From assembly GCA_017859745.1 (NCBI GenBank), contig JAFMML010000015.1, positions 1 through 53,058 of the forward strand: 53,058 nt of DNA. Reading direction: 5' to 3'. This DNA is from Planctomycetota bacterium (GTDB lineage: Bacteria; Planctomycetota; Phycisphaerae; Phycisphaerales; SM1A02). Positions within the stretch are counted from its first letter, which is position 1. Each line of letters starts with the position of its first letter. Positions 26,495-35,718 of this stretch are shown one piece after another. A program made the translations under genes and the position numbers. The notes beneath the pieces are model-generated. The model was given only the letters and a program-made list of their open reading frames with translations, searched no databases and was not told where the DNA came from.

Positions 26495-28123
26495 TCACCA
26501 CGCCGCCGCCTGGCCGTCGGCGCGAGGGTCGCTTCCGGCGCACCAGGCGACCTCGTTCCCATCTCCCAGAGCGTGAATCGCCTGCCCTCGACCGAAGGTC
26601 ACGCTGCGGGTCGAGGCCCGCTTCAACTGATGCCCCCTCGACTCCAGATCGGCCAGTGTGGCGTCGGGGAACCCCGGCTCGACCATCACCGAACGACCGC
26701 TGGTCCATTGGAACCGCGGCGCATCGAGTGCCGCCTGGGGATTGCGAAGGTGATCCCGCACCCTCGACAACACCTGCAGGTGACCCTGAGGCTGCATGAA
26801 CCCGCCCATCACTCCGAACGCCATGAGGCCCTCGCTCGGCGCGGCTGCCGGATCGATCGGGGTGGCGAGCGCCGGGATGATCGTGTGATAGGGACGCTTG
26901 CCCGGCGCCGCCGCATTGGGGTGCGTCGGATCGAGATGGAAGCACGCGCCGCGGTTCTGCATCGCGATGCCCCACCCCGGCACGACCACCCCGCTCCCGA
27001 AGCCGGTGTAGTTGCTCTGGATGAAGGACACGCATCGACCTTCGTCGTCGGCGGCGCACAGCAGGATCGTCCCTCCGGGCCGCGGCGTGCCTGCATCGAA
27101 GGTCTGCGCCGCGGCGGGATCGATGCGGTCGGCGAGTTCGCGCAGGCGTTCGGGAGCGAGCAGCTCCGCGGGTGCGCGATCGACGAATCGGGGATCGGCG
27201 ACGTGCCGATGGGCGTCGGCGAAGCCCAGCTTCACCGCCTCGATCTGCAGATGCAGCACATCCGGGCACTCCGGATCGAGCGACGGCAGGTCGAACGACC
27301 GCAGGACTCCCAGCGCCACCAGTGCCGCGATGCCCTGCCCGTTGGGAGGAATCTCGTGCAGCCTGGCTCCGCGGTAGCCGACCGAGATCGGCTCGACCTC
27401 GAGGGTCTCGTGCGCCGCGAGATCGCTCGCCCGCAGGGCGCCGCCCTCGGCGAGCGCGGCCGCCTCGATCGCCGCAGCGATCTCTCCGGTGTAGAACGCC
27501 TCGCCATTGCTCTCGGCGATCGCCCGCAGGGCCCGGGCGTGTCCGGGCAGGCGCACGATCTCGCCGGCCCGAGGCGGACGCCCCTCGAACAGGAAGGTCT
27601 CGCACCAGTCCGGCCGCGACGCGTAGGTCGTCGCTGCGCGCTTCCAGAGGTCCGCGGTCTGGGGCGACAGCGGGAATCCTCTCTCGGCGAACTCGATCGC
27701 CGGGGCCATCAGGTCGGCGAAGGGAAGTCGGCCGAGGCGATGGGAAAGATCGCGCCACAGCGCGACCTCGCCCGGCACCGTCACCGGCGTCCAACCCAGC
27801 CGCGGGAAGCGGGTCTGGCCCTCGAGCATCGCCGCGTCGAATCCCGCGGGACTGCGACCCGACCCGTTGAACCCATGCACCCGCGTGCCGTCCCACACCA
27901 GCGCAAACGCATCGCCGCCGAGTCCGTTGGTGGTCGGCTCGACGACGGTCATGCACGCGGCGGTGGCCACCGCGGCATCGATGGCGTTCCCGCCTCGACG
28001 CAGGATGTCCAGTCCCGCGGATGCCGCGGCAGGCACGCTCGTCGCGACGACGGCGCGACCGCAGGCCGGCTCGCGGCTCGAGGAGTACGGCAAGGTCCAG
28101 TCGAACGATGCGCTCACGACCAT
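26495..28123 (-). CDS. ggt: Gamma-glutamyltransferase family protein
   Basis: 542 aa, Ntn-hydrolase fold. N-terminal AVVATSVPAAASAGLDILRRG and GGNAIDAAVATAACMTVVEP, GLGGDAFALVWDG, the autoprocessing site with Thr352 (RPGGTILLCAADDEG) expected to become the nucleophile of the small subunit, and C-terminal GGFMQPQGHLQVL. Hydrolyses or transfers gamma-glutamyl groups, for example from glutathione. The catalytic Thr is followed by Ile-Leu rather than the common His-Phe, as in the YwrD-like branch. No clear signal peptide is seen with the start at ATG 28123, so it may be cytoplasmic. It lies 58 bases downstream of the leucine-type dehydrogenase. Confidence 0.9.
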   Translation of the reverse strand: MVVSASFDWTLPYSSSREPACGRAVVATSVPAAASAGLDILRRGGNAIDAAVATAACMTVVEPTTNGLGGDAFALVWDGTRVHGFNGSGRSPAGFDAAMLEGQTRFPRLGWTPVTVPGEVALWRDLSHRLGRLPFADLMAPAIEFAERGFPLSPQTADLWKRAATTYASRPDWCETFLFEGRPPRAGEIVRLPGHARALRAIAESNGEAFYTGEIAAAIEAAALAEGGALRASDLAAHETLEVEPISVGYRGARLHEIPPNGQGIAALVALGVLRSFDLPSLDPECPDVLHLQIEAVKLGFADAHRHVADPRFVDRAPAELLAPERLRELADRIDPAAAQTFDAGTPRPGGTILLCAADDEGRCVSFIQSNYTGFGSGVVVPGWGIAMQNRGACFHLDPTHPNAAAPGKRPYHTIIPALATPIDPAAAPSEGLMAFGVMGGFMQPQGHLQVLSRVRDHLRNPQAALDAPRFQWTSGRSVMVEPGFPDATLADLESRGHQLKRASTRSVTFGRGQAIHALGDGNEVAWCAGSDPRADGQAAAW

Positions 28124-28181
28124 CTCGTCGCGTCGTCCTCGCGACAGACGCTGGAATCGACGCTGGAATCGGCGACGACGA

Positions 28182-29258
28182 TCACGCCGACGCCGGCGCT
28201 GCAACGGCGTCGATGCGCCGCTTGGCGAAGCCGATCGCCGCCTCGGCGGTCGAAGGCGCTGCAAGCGCCTCCTTCAGCACCTCGTGGGTGGTCTGTTCGA
28301 TGCCGGCGACCTTCGCGTCGATCTGGGCCTCGGTCATTCCCAGATAGAGGCCCGCGAGGCGAATGAGACCGCCCGCGTTGGCCACGAAGTCGGGGGCGTA
28401 GCAGATGCCGCGGTCCTTCAGGGCACGACCGTCGCGTACCGGATCGACGAGCTGGTTGTTGGCGGTGCCGCAGATGATTCGGCAGCGGAGCGTCGGGATC
28501 GAGTCGGGCCCCAGCACGCCTCCGAGAGCGCACGGGGCGAGCACGTCGAGTTCCTCGTGGAAGAGGTTCCCGTCGTTGCCGACGGCCATGCAGCCGAGTT
28601 CCTCGACGCATCGCTTCATGCTCGGCACGTGCACATCGGAGACGAGCACCGCGGCCCCGGCCTCGCGACAGAGCTTCGCCAACTTGAAGCCGGTCGCGCC
28701 GCATCCCTGGATGCCGATGGTGAGGCCGGAGAAGTCGCCGTCGCCGGAGGCCTCGAGGCACGCCTTCATCGAGTTGAAGACGCCCAACGCCGTCCACGGC
28801 GAGGGATCGCCGCCGGTCGAGACGTTCTCGCCGCCCATGATGTGCTTGGTCTCGAGGGCCATCCAGTCGCAGAACTGCGGACTCACGCCCACGTCCTCCG
28901 CGGCGATGTAGGCCCCGCCGAAGGTCTCGACGAACCGTCCCATGGCGCGGCCCTCGGCTTCGGTGGGCTGCTGTCCGGGGCTCTCGAGCACGATCACGCT
29001 CTTGGCTCCGCCCATCGGGAGATCGGCGGCGGCGGCCTTGTAGGTCATGCCCTCGGAGAGGCGAAGCACGTCCATCGCCGCCTCGTTGGTCGAGGCGTAC
29101 GCCCAGCGGCGGGTGCCCCCAAGCGCATTTCCAAGTCGCGTCGAATGCACCGCGATGATCGCCTTGAGGCCGGTCTCGGGATCCTGGTGGAAGGCGATTC
29201 GCTCGTGTCCGTGCGACCGCATCTGTTCGAGAAGATCCATCGGTGACTCCGTCGACAT
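28182..29258 (-). CDS. Leu/Phe/Val-type amino acid dehydrogenase
   Basis: 358 aa, the length of leucine and phenylalanine dehydrogenases rather than glutamate dehydrogenase. Seen: LKAIIAVHSTRLGNALGGTRRW, MTYKAAAADLPMGGAK with substrate-binding Lys74 and catalytic Lys86, AAEDVGVSP, the NAD loop IGIQGCGATGFKLA and ICGTANNQL. Reversible oxidative deamination of a branched-chain or aromatic amino acid to the 2-oxoacid. Neighbours on the same strand (E1/E2 genes, acyl-CoA dehydrogenase, enoyl-CoA hydratase homologue) could take such 2-oxoacids further. Substrate specificity cannot be read from the sequence. Confidence 0.93.
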   Translation of the reverse strand: MSTESPMDLLEQMRSHGHERIAFHQDPETGLKAIIAVHSTRLGNALGGTRRWAYASTNEAAMDVLRLSEGMTYKAAAADLPMGGAKSVIVLESPGQQPTEAEGRAMGRFVETFGGAYIAAEDVGVSPQFCDWMALETKHIMGGENVSTGGDPSPWTALGVFNSMKACLEASGDGDFSGLTIGIQGCGATGFKLAKLCREAGAAVLVSDVHVPSMKRCVEELGCMAVGNDGNLFHEELDVLAPCALGGVLGPDSIPTLRCRIICGTANNQLVDPVRDGRALKDRGICYAPDFVANAGGLIRLAGLYLGMTEAQIDAKVAGIEQTTHEVLKEALAAPSTAEAAIGFAKRRIDAVAAPASA

Positions 29259-29369
29259 GTGGGAAAAGCGGAGGGGTTCAGAGCGAACTCCGACTCGGGC
29301 GAACGATACCGCCCGACGACCGATTCGCGTGTTGGGGCACTGAAGCAGACCGGGGTCTCGCTGCGGCGA

Positions 29370-31331
29370 TCAGCCGTCGCTCGCCACGGGACGGCCGGAG
29401 AAGACCGACCCCGAACCGAACTGCTGGACGTCCTCGGTGTCCGCCGGACGTCCCTTGCCGAAGGCCTCGGGGTTCGGGCTCTTCTCGGGCATCGAGTATC
29501 GCTCGTTGGGCAACGCCGCAACCCGCTTCAACACGCCCTCGGCCGCGACCTTGACGGTGCGGTTGGCGTGCTGGCGAAGGCCGTCGAGTTCGATGCGGAC
29601 CTCGTTGGCGAAGAGGGCCACGAGATGCTCGATCAACGCGAGTTCGCTCGCGCGGGCCTCGCCGTCGAGTCCCTGACGCAGGTGCCGATCGCACTTGGAC
29701 AGCGAGCAGGCGATGCCGTGGATCCACAGCGCCGCCATCGACAGTCGCGACTGGATCAGCTGATCGGTGACGAGCCGCTCCTCGTGCTCCTTGAACATCA
29801 TGCGCACCTGGTGAGCGAACTCGCGGATCAGGTTGGACAGGGTCGTGCCGTGGCGGGCCAGCGAACCGTGAAGCGGAGCGATCGTCGGCGCCGCGGGTCG
29901 GATGCCGAGGAAGAGCTGCGAGGCGATGCCCATGGCGGCGCCGACGTTCGAGAGCGGATTGGCCTTGATGCCCAGCATCCACTCGCCGAGCTGCTTGGAC
30001 CCATAGCCGAAGAGGAACTGCAGCATCACTTCATTGGCGCCCTCGACGATCGTGTTGATCCGGCTGTCCCGCCAGATCCGCTCGACGTGGTTCTCGGTCA
30101 TGTAGCTCTCGCCGCCCATGATCTGCAGGCAGTCGTTGACGGTGCGGTAGCCCATCTCCGAACAGAAGACCTTGCACATCGCGGTCTCGAGCATGATGTC
30201 CTCGTCGTGACGATCGAGGAACCCGGTGGTCAGGTAGAGCATCGCGTCCATCGCGTAGACGTACGCGTCCATGCGAGCGAGCTTCTCCTGCACCTGGCCG
30301 AACTCCGCCAGCGGCCGGTCGAACTGGTGTCGGTACTGCGCCCACTTCGCCCCCTGCTCGAGGGCGTAGGTCGCTCCGCCGAGCATGCCCGCCGAAAGCG
30401 TGCAGCGTCCGTAGTTGAGGCAGGTCAGGGCGACGTTCAGGCCCTTGCCCTCCTTGTGGAGGAGGTTCTCGCGGGGAACCCTGACGTTCTTGAGGCGAAT
30501 GCGGGCCTGCCACGTGCCGCGAATGCCGCACTTGGAGCGGTTGCGGCTGTAGATCTCGACGCCCTCCATGTCGGGCGTGCAGATCAGCGCGGTGACGGCA
30601 TCCTTCTCCTTGCCGGTCTTCGGATCGGTGATCCGCTGCTTCGCCATCACCGTGAAGAGGCCCGACAGCGCTCCGGAGGTGGCCCACTTCTTCTCGCCGT
30701 TGAGGATGTAGTGGGTGCCGTCTTCGGAGAGCTCGCAGCGGGTCTCCTGCCCGCCGGCGTCGCAGCCGACGTTGGGCTCGGACAGGCAGAACGCGCTCAG
30801 GGTGTCCTTGGCCATGCGCGGCAGGTACAGGCGCTTCTGCTCGTCGTTGCCGAACAGCATCAGCGCCTTGCAGCCGATCGACTGGTGCGCCGACACGATC
30901 ACGGCGGTCGAACCGCAGACTCGGCCGATCCGCTCGAGGGCGCGGTTGTAGCTGGTGATGCCGAATCCGCCGCCGCCGTACTCCTTGGAGATGGTCATGC
31001 CCAGCACGCCGAGGTCGAAGAGCTTCTGGATCACCCACTGGGGGATCTCCTGCTCCTGATCGATCTTGTGGGCGGGGTGCTCCTCGAGGAGGTACTTGTC
31101 GAGCGCCGCGAGCAGCTGGTCGCAGCGGGCGGTCTCCTCGGCGGAGGGCTCGGGATGCGGGAGCAGCAGTTCGTTGCGGAAGCGACCCCAGAAGTAGTTC
31201 TTGACCACCCCCATGGTGTCTGGGTCGGGCCCGAGCATCTCCTGAGCGTCCTGGATCTGCTTGCGATCCTTGGCGGACAACTTCTGAAGCTCGCGGTCGA
31301 GGTTGCTGGAGGAGGTGGGGTTGGCGCTCAT
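29370..31331 (-). CDS. Acyl-CoA dehydrogenase, long VLCAD/ACAD9-like type
   Basis: 653 aa, longer than the usual ~380-aa enzymes. An N-terminal extension (about 1-75) precedes the N-terminal helical domain (IPQWVIQKLFDLGVLGMTIS, EYGGGGFG), the middle domain with FAD and substrate contacts (AFCLSEPNVGCDAGG, YILNGEKKWATSG), the C-terminal helical domain (HRQF-like YRHQFDRPLAEF, LQIMGGESYM) with the catalytic Glu in TIVEGANEVM, and an extra C-terminal helical domain (about 480-653), as in very-long-chain enzymes. First oxidation step of fatty acyl-CoA beta-oxidation, needing ETF. The chain-length preference is inferred from architecture. Confidence 0.92.
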   Translation of the reverse strand: MSANPTSSSNLDRELQKLSAKDRKQIQDAQEMLGPDPDTMGVVKNYFWGRFRNELLLPHPEPSAEETARCDQLLAALDKYLLEEHPAHKIDQEQEIPQWVIQKLFDLGVLGMTISKEYGGGGFGITSYNRALERIGRVCGSTAVIVSAHQSIGCKALMLFGNDEQKRLYLPRMAKDTLSAFCLSEPNVGCDAGGQETRCELSEDGTHYILNGEKKWATSGALSGLFTVMAKQRITDPKTGKEKDAVTALICTPDMEGVEIYSRNRSKCGIRGTWQARIRLKNVRVPRENLLHKEGKGLNVALTCLNYGRCTLSAGMLGGATYALEQGAKWAQYRHQFDRPLAEFGQVQEKLARMDAYVYAMDAMLYLTTGFLDRHDEDIMLETAMCKVFCSEMGYRTVNDCLQIMGGESYMTENHVERIWRDSRINTIVEGANEVMLQFLFGYGSKQLGEWMLGIKANPLSNVGAAMGIASQLFLGIRPAAPTIAPLHGSLARHGTTLSNLIREFAHQVRMMFKEHEERLVTDQLIQSRLSMAALWIHGIACSLSKCDRHLRQGLDGEARASELALIEHLVALFANEVRIELDGLRQHANRTVKVAAEGVLKRVAALPNERYSMPEKSPNPEAFGKGRPADTEDVQQFGSGSVFSGRPVASDG

Positions 31332-31499
31332 GACGGATCTCTTGACGGTCGTGACGAGAAACGGCGGACGGGGACGGTGCGGCGGGCGAGCTGCCCGTGG
31401 TCGCCGTCGAAGGTGACGGATCGGCGGCGGTGAATCAACCCTTGCCGGAGAAACCCCATGCCGGCCGCGGGCGAGGGGTGTTGGAGCAAACGAGCGGGA

Positions 31500-32393
31500 T
31501 CAGGAACGGGCGAGGAAGGCCGACAACTTCGCTCGGGTGGCTTCGGTCCCCCGAAGGGCGATCAACTGACGCCGCTCCTCGGCGAGACCGCAAGCGTAGC
31601 CCCCCTCGAGACCTGCTCGCACGGCCGCGACGACCGCGGCCGGCGGAGTCAGGCGATCGGCGTCGTCGAGACCGGCCGAGACGATGGCCGGCTCGATGGT
31701 CTCCCGATCGGTGGACGCGATGGCGCGGGGCCTCGTCGGCGGACTGCCGCGATCCCGGATCCAGGCCAATCCCGCCTCTCGCAGGGCCGCTCGATCGGCG
31801 GCGGTGAAGTCGGCAAGGCCGGCCGGCAGGTCGTTGGCCTTCCAGGCCGAACCCGACGCGGTTCTCTCGAGGGCAAGCGTCGGATCGATCCGCGCCGGCA
31901 GCATCTGGGTCCCACCCCATCCCGGGCAGATGCCCAGCGAGGCTTCGGGCAGACCCACCAGGTACGGCTTGGCACCTTCGGCGACCTCCACGAAGCCGAG
32001 CCCGTCGCAGTGCATGGCGAGTTCGAGACCGCCTCCGAGGGCGGCTCCGTGAACCAGCGCCACCGTGGGGCACGGAAGATCGAGCAGGCGACCGAAGCAC
32101 GCGGCGCCGTCTGCGAGATAGCGGTCGAGTTCGGCATCGTCGAGACCGTCGATCTCGGCGAGATCCGCACCGGCGACGAAGACCCGCTCGCTCGCACTCT
32201 CGAGCACGACGCCTCGGGGCGAACTCTCGGCCACCTGCAGGATCGCCTGTTCGAGGGCCGAGACCAGCCATCGATCCAACACGACCACGCCGCCACGCGG
32301 CTTGGTCGGGGAGGGTGGCAGCGACAGGATGCAGATGCCATCCTCGGTGCGTTCGATCCGGACGCCGCTGGTGGTGGACTCGGTGTCGGTCAT
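31500..32393 (-). CDS. Enoyl-CoA hydratase/isomerase family protein
   Basis: 297 aa crotonase fold. Seen: oxyanion-hole segments RVFVAGADLAEID and VHGAALGGGLELAMHCD, catalytic-Glu positions in VAEGAKPYLVGLPEASLGICPGWGGTQML, which matches the N-terminal hydratase part of FadJ/FadB. The last 90 residues are less conserved and lack a dehydrogenase domain. Likely hydrates a 2-enoyl-CoA or isomerises it. The start at ATG 32393 gives the normal N-terminus (GVRIERTEDGICILSL); earlier in-frame codons are Arg-rich. It lies upstream of the acyl-CoA dehydrogenase gene by 168 bases on the same strand. Confidence 0.88.
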   Translation of the reverse strand: MTDTESTTSGVRIERTEDGICILSLPPSPTKPRGGVVVLDRWLVSALEQAILQVAESSPRGVVLESASERVFVAGADLAEIDGLDDAELDRYLADGAACFGRLLDLPCPTVALVHGAALGGGLELAMHCDGLGFVEVAEGAKPYLVGLPEASLGICPGWGGTQMLPARIDPTLALERTASGSAWKANDLPAGLADFTAADRAALREAGLAWIRDRGSPPTRPRAIASTDRETIEPAIVSAGLDDADRLTPPAAVVAAVRAGLEGGYACGLAEERRQLIALRGTEATRAKLSAFLARS

Positions 32394-32634
32394 GGGGACG
32401 CGATTGCTCCGGGCAGCGAGGGCGAAGGTGGCGGACGAGGTGGCCAGGTGCCGCTCCGACGATCCGGATTCGGAGTCGATCGGGAGCCGGACGCGGGCCT
32501 TGGAATCGAACGACGGTCTCGAGTCTAGGAAGACCCTGCCGCACCGCACATCGACGACGGGCGAGCGGTGTTTCGCATCGGAACGGGCTTCCGATGCGGT
32601 GTTCGAGGGACTCGGGCGCGACGACGCCGACAGG

Positions 32635-35433
32635 TCAAGGCGTGTCCACGATCCGGACGTCGGCGGGGGATCTGCCCTCCTCGTCGAAGATCATCAGGCT
32701 GGTGGTCGCCCCGGCGATCCGCTCCATCGGGAGCGGCAGGCGAGACGGTCCGATCGACCGCCCGCCCGAAGACGCGAGATATCGGCCCAGCGGCCGATCA
32801 CCAACCACGACGAGGCCGCTGGACATGCTCGACAGGTCGAGCCACGCGGAGATCGCGCCGGCGGGTGCCTTGATCGACGAACGGAACCATGACGGAGTGC
32901 CGGCGGCGCCTCGCCCCTTGCCGGTCTTGAGCGGCGACCAGGTGGGTTCCTCGCCGACCTCGTCGGCCGATCGCCAGCGGGCGAACCACCAGGACGACGG
33001 CCCACCAAGGTCCCGCTCCACCTCCCAAAGAAGGATGCCCCGAGCCAGTGCAGTGCGCTGCCTGGCGTCGAGTTCGACCTCCTCGTCGGGAACGATCAGG
33101 ATCTCGTTCGCGCCGATCTTCGATCCCGGTTCGCCATCGGGGGCGATCTCGAGCACCGTTCGCCTCGACGCGTCGCCGTCGAGGCGAGTCCGCGGGCGCC
33201 CGTTCACGAAGACCATCGCCGGAACCGGCCAGGCCCCGAGATCCAGCAGCAGGGTCGGACGGCGCCGCAATGTCCAACGGATCGAGAAGCCCTGCTCCGG
33301 CGGCGGCGCCTCGCGGACGAGACCGTGCAGATAGCCTCGCTCGGAGAACGGATCGAGCGTCGGCACGTCGCCCCAGACGACCTTCGCGCCCTTGAACGCC
33401 TTGGTCTCGACGATCGGGTTGAAGACGCCCCGACGCTCCTCGCACGCTTCGCCGTCGCTGCCACGTCCAAGGTCCTCGGCCAGCACGACCAGACGATGAT
33501 CGCCCGCGGACAATGACAGGTCGGTGGGAAACGGCGCGGCGTCCGGACCGGATCCGAAGACGCCGACCTCCTTGCCGTCCAGATGCAGGCGGAGGCGATC
33601 TCCCGCACCGGGCATGTCCAGATGCAGACGCCCAGCCCGGGGCTGGCGAATCCGAATCGAGTACCAGCCGTACCCGGCGCCGACGCCGCATTCCCGCAGC
33701 GAACTCGGGCCGTCGAGCGACGCGTAGCGATGGCTTCCGCCATCGACGAGTTCGGGTTCGGCGAAGCGTTCCCAGTCGCCCAAGGCGATCGAGGAGGCTC
33801 GCTTGGGCACCGGCGCTTCGCCTCGCGAGGGCCGACCTCGTTCCACGCTGCCGGAGGAGTCGATTCGGACGATCTGCTTGACACCGCGTGCGGCGACCTC
33901 GCGATCGCCCACGGCGATCGAATCCACGCCGACCCGGAGGGTGCCCGACAGCGGCAGCGCCGTCAGCGACTGGGCCTCGTTGAGCACGACCACGGTCATG
34001 TCGCGATGCGACACCACCAGCGGGTCCTCGTTCCGATCCGGCACGCGGACCTCGAGAGCCGCTCCGTCGATCGAGAGCGCTCCGATGCCGCCGGCGGGTC
34101 CGTAGACCGCCAGCATGCGACGCCCGAACATGCCCAGTGGCACGAGGGTCGAGTAGTCGAGTCGGCCCTTCCCCCGAAGGTCGACCTCCAACGGAAACCA
34201 TCCGAGTTCGCCGTCGCCCAGATCGACGCCGATCGCCCGACCGTCGCCGAGGACGAGTTGAAGTCGGCGGTCGGCCTTTCGGCGTGCGAAGACGAACGTG
34301 ACCTCGCCGCCGGGGCCGCGAGCGCCCGCGACCGACACCGCGTCGCCGTCATCACCATCGGGGTTCACCACGACCGGCTGATGCTCGACCTCGGCATCCG
34401 CGAAGACGTGTCCGAAGCTCGAACCGAACCGCAGCAGGCGACGAAGTTCGGCGGACTCGAGGCGCAGATCGCCGTGGGCGTCGACCAGAATCCCCCTCGG
34501 TTCAAGCGTCGCGAAGAACGCGCCGGATCGCGGCGGTCGCGCCGCCCGACGCCCGGCGGTCCCTTCGGTGTGCACGCCTCCCACCGCATCGGCGACGATC
34601 GGCATGCCGCCTGCTGCAAGCACCTCCGCCACCTTCCGGGGCATCGACCGAACCGTTTCGGCAAACGCGCCCTCGCCGCCCTTGGGGTCGCCCCAGGTCG
34701 AGGCGGCGTCGGGGTTTCGAATGATCGCGATGCGGGGGAAGCGGTCCTGCACCGTCGCCAACTGCCGCATGCCCGCCAGCAGGTTGTCCGCCTCCTCCCA
34801 GCAGTCGATGGCGCCTTCGACGGTCCGCCACTGACCGTTGGCGGTCAGGAGGGGCACCTTGATGCCGCATTCGCGGGCGAATCGCACCAGTTCACCGAGA
34901 TATCGGACCCCCTGCTCCTCGTTGTCGCACCACCACCGATGCTCGATCTGCACCGCCACCACCGGGCCAACCCGCCGGCGGCCGCTTGCGTGGGTGTCGG
35001 TGGCTTGCAGGCCGTCGAGGTGGCCGCCGATCTGGCGATAGATGCCCGAGACCCGCTCGAGGAATGCCGGATCGTGCTCTCGCATGCGGTTTGCACCGCC
35101 TTCGACGACCCAGGACGGGATGCCGCCGCCGTCGTAGGGCTCCCCGACGGAAGGACCGATTCGAAGGACGACCCACAACTGACGCTCGGCGCAGGCTTCG
35201 AGAAACGCCCGAAGGTCGGCCCTGCCCTCGAATCGGAACCGCCCCGGACGGGGTTCATGCACCACCCACGGCACAGAGGTCAGGACCGTGTTGACGCCCG
35301 TCCGGCGAAGTTGATCAAGCCGGTGACCCCACCCCTCCGGTTCACAGAGGGCGTACTCCATGCCCGCACCGACGATCCACGCCCGACGGTCTCGGACGAT
35401 GAGGCTCTTGCTGTCGAAGGCGACTGTTGGCAT
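32635..35433 (-). CDS. Large GH35 beta-galactosidase-like protein with altered active site
   Basis: 932 aa. The N-terminal ~330 residues form a GH35-like TIM barrel: GAGMEYALCEPEGWGHRLDQ, TGVNTVLTSVPWVVHEPRPG, VVLRIGPSVGEPYDGGGIPS and GPVVAVQIEHRWW. In active GH35 enzymes the last motif is GPxxxxQxENEY. Here the second Glu (acid/base) is Arg166, and no convincing nucleophile Glu is seen in the segment near MPIVADAVGG. The remainder has several beta-sandwich domains (about 560-900; jelly-roll-like GYGWYSIRIRQPRAGRLHLD, PTLLLDLGAWPVPAMVFVNG). No signal peptide is evident. It may bind or modify sugars without hydrolysis, or use a different residue. Single gene, divergent from the TolC gene. Confidence 0.75.
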   Translation of the reverse strand: MPTVAFDSKSLIVRDRRAWIVGAGMEYALCEPEGWGHRLDQLRRTGVNTVLTSVPWVVHEPRPGRFRFEGRADLRAFLEACAERQLWVVLRIGPSVGEPYDGGGIPSWVVEGGANRMREHDPAFLERVSGIYRQIGGHLDGLQATDTHASGRRRVGPVVAVQIEHRWWCDNEEQGVRYLGELVRFARECGIKVPLLTANGQWRTVEGAIDCWEEADNLLAGMRQLATVQDRFPRIAIIRNPDAASTWGDPKGGEGAFAETVRSMPRKVAEVLAAGGMPIVADAVGGVHTEGTAGRRAARPPRSGAFFATLEPRGILVDAHGDLRLESAELRRLLRFGSSFGHVFADAEVEHQPVVVNPDGDDGDAVSVAGARGPGGEVTFVFARRKADRRLQLVLGDGRAIGVDLGDGELGWFPLEVDLRGKGRLDYSTLVPLGMFGRRMLAVYGPAGGIGALSIDGAALEVRVPDRNEDPLVVSHRDMTVVVLNEAQSLTALPLSGTLRVGVDSIAVGDREVAARGVKQIVRIDSSGSVERGRPSRGEAPVPKRASSIALGDWERFAEPELVDGGSHRYASLDGPSSLRECGVGAGYGWYSIRIRQPRAGRLHLDMPGAGDRLRLHLDGKEVGVFGSGPDAAPFPTDLSLSAGDHRLVVLAEDLGRGSDGEACEERRGVFNPIVETKAFKGAKVVWGDVPTLDPFSERGYLHGLVREAPPPEQGFSIRWTLRRRPTLLLDLGAWPVPAMVFVNGRPRTRLDGDASRRTVLEIAPDGEPGSKIGANEILIVPDEEVELDARQRTALARGILLWEVERDLGGPSSWWFARWRSADEVGEEPTWSPLKTGKGRGAAGTPSWFRSSIKAPAGAISAWLDLSSMSSGLVVVGDRPLGRYLASSGGRSIGPSRLPLPMERIAGATTSLMIFDEEGRSPADVRIVDTP

Positions 35434-35503
35434 GGCGACACGTGTTCCGTGGCGTCCCGGGGGATGGATTCAAGCCGAAGGACCCGGCGCCACCGGTATC
35501 GTG

Positions 35504-35617
35504 TCAGAATCGACGACGGCGGGCAAAGAGCATCACGCCGAGGCCCGCCGAACCCAAAGCGATTGCAGGCACGAAGACGCCGGTTCTCGCGACGTGAAGG
35601 CGATTGGGGCGTTCCAA
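35504..35617 (-). pseudogene. Orphan sorting-tail-like micro-ORF or gene remnant
   Basis: The last 37 codons before a stop at 35504 read VFVPAIALGSAGLGVMLFA followed by four Arg and Phe. This is a Pro-containing motif, a hydrophobic helix and a basic cluster, like the tails of the PEP-CTERM-like proteins here. The only start in this stretch is TTG at 35617; no ATG precedes it and no secreted domain lies upstream. It is either a tiny membrane protein, the end of a decayed exported-protein gene, or chance. Confidence 0.3.
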
Positions 35618-35718
35618 CGCGATCCGAGCCGATCCTGACGATCGGTGTCGGTGGGAATCCCTCCCCGATCGACGCACTCGCCGATCAAGTTCGCACCTCG
35701 AAACGGCCGCCGCCTCCC

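Noticed and set aside
33583-35718. 712-codon upstream extension of the TolC gene
   Set aside because: It is antisense to the GH35-like gene and has no domain; a signal peptide follows ATG 35719.
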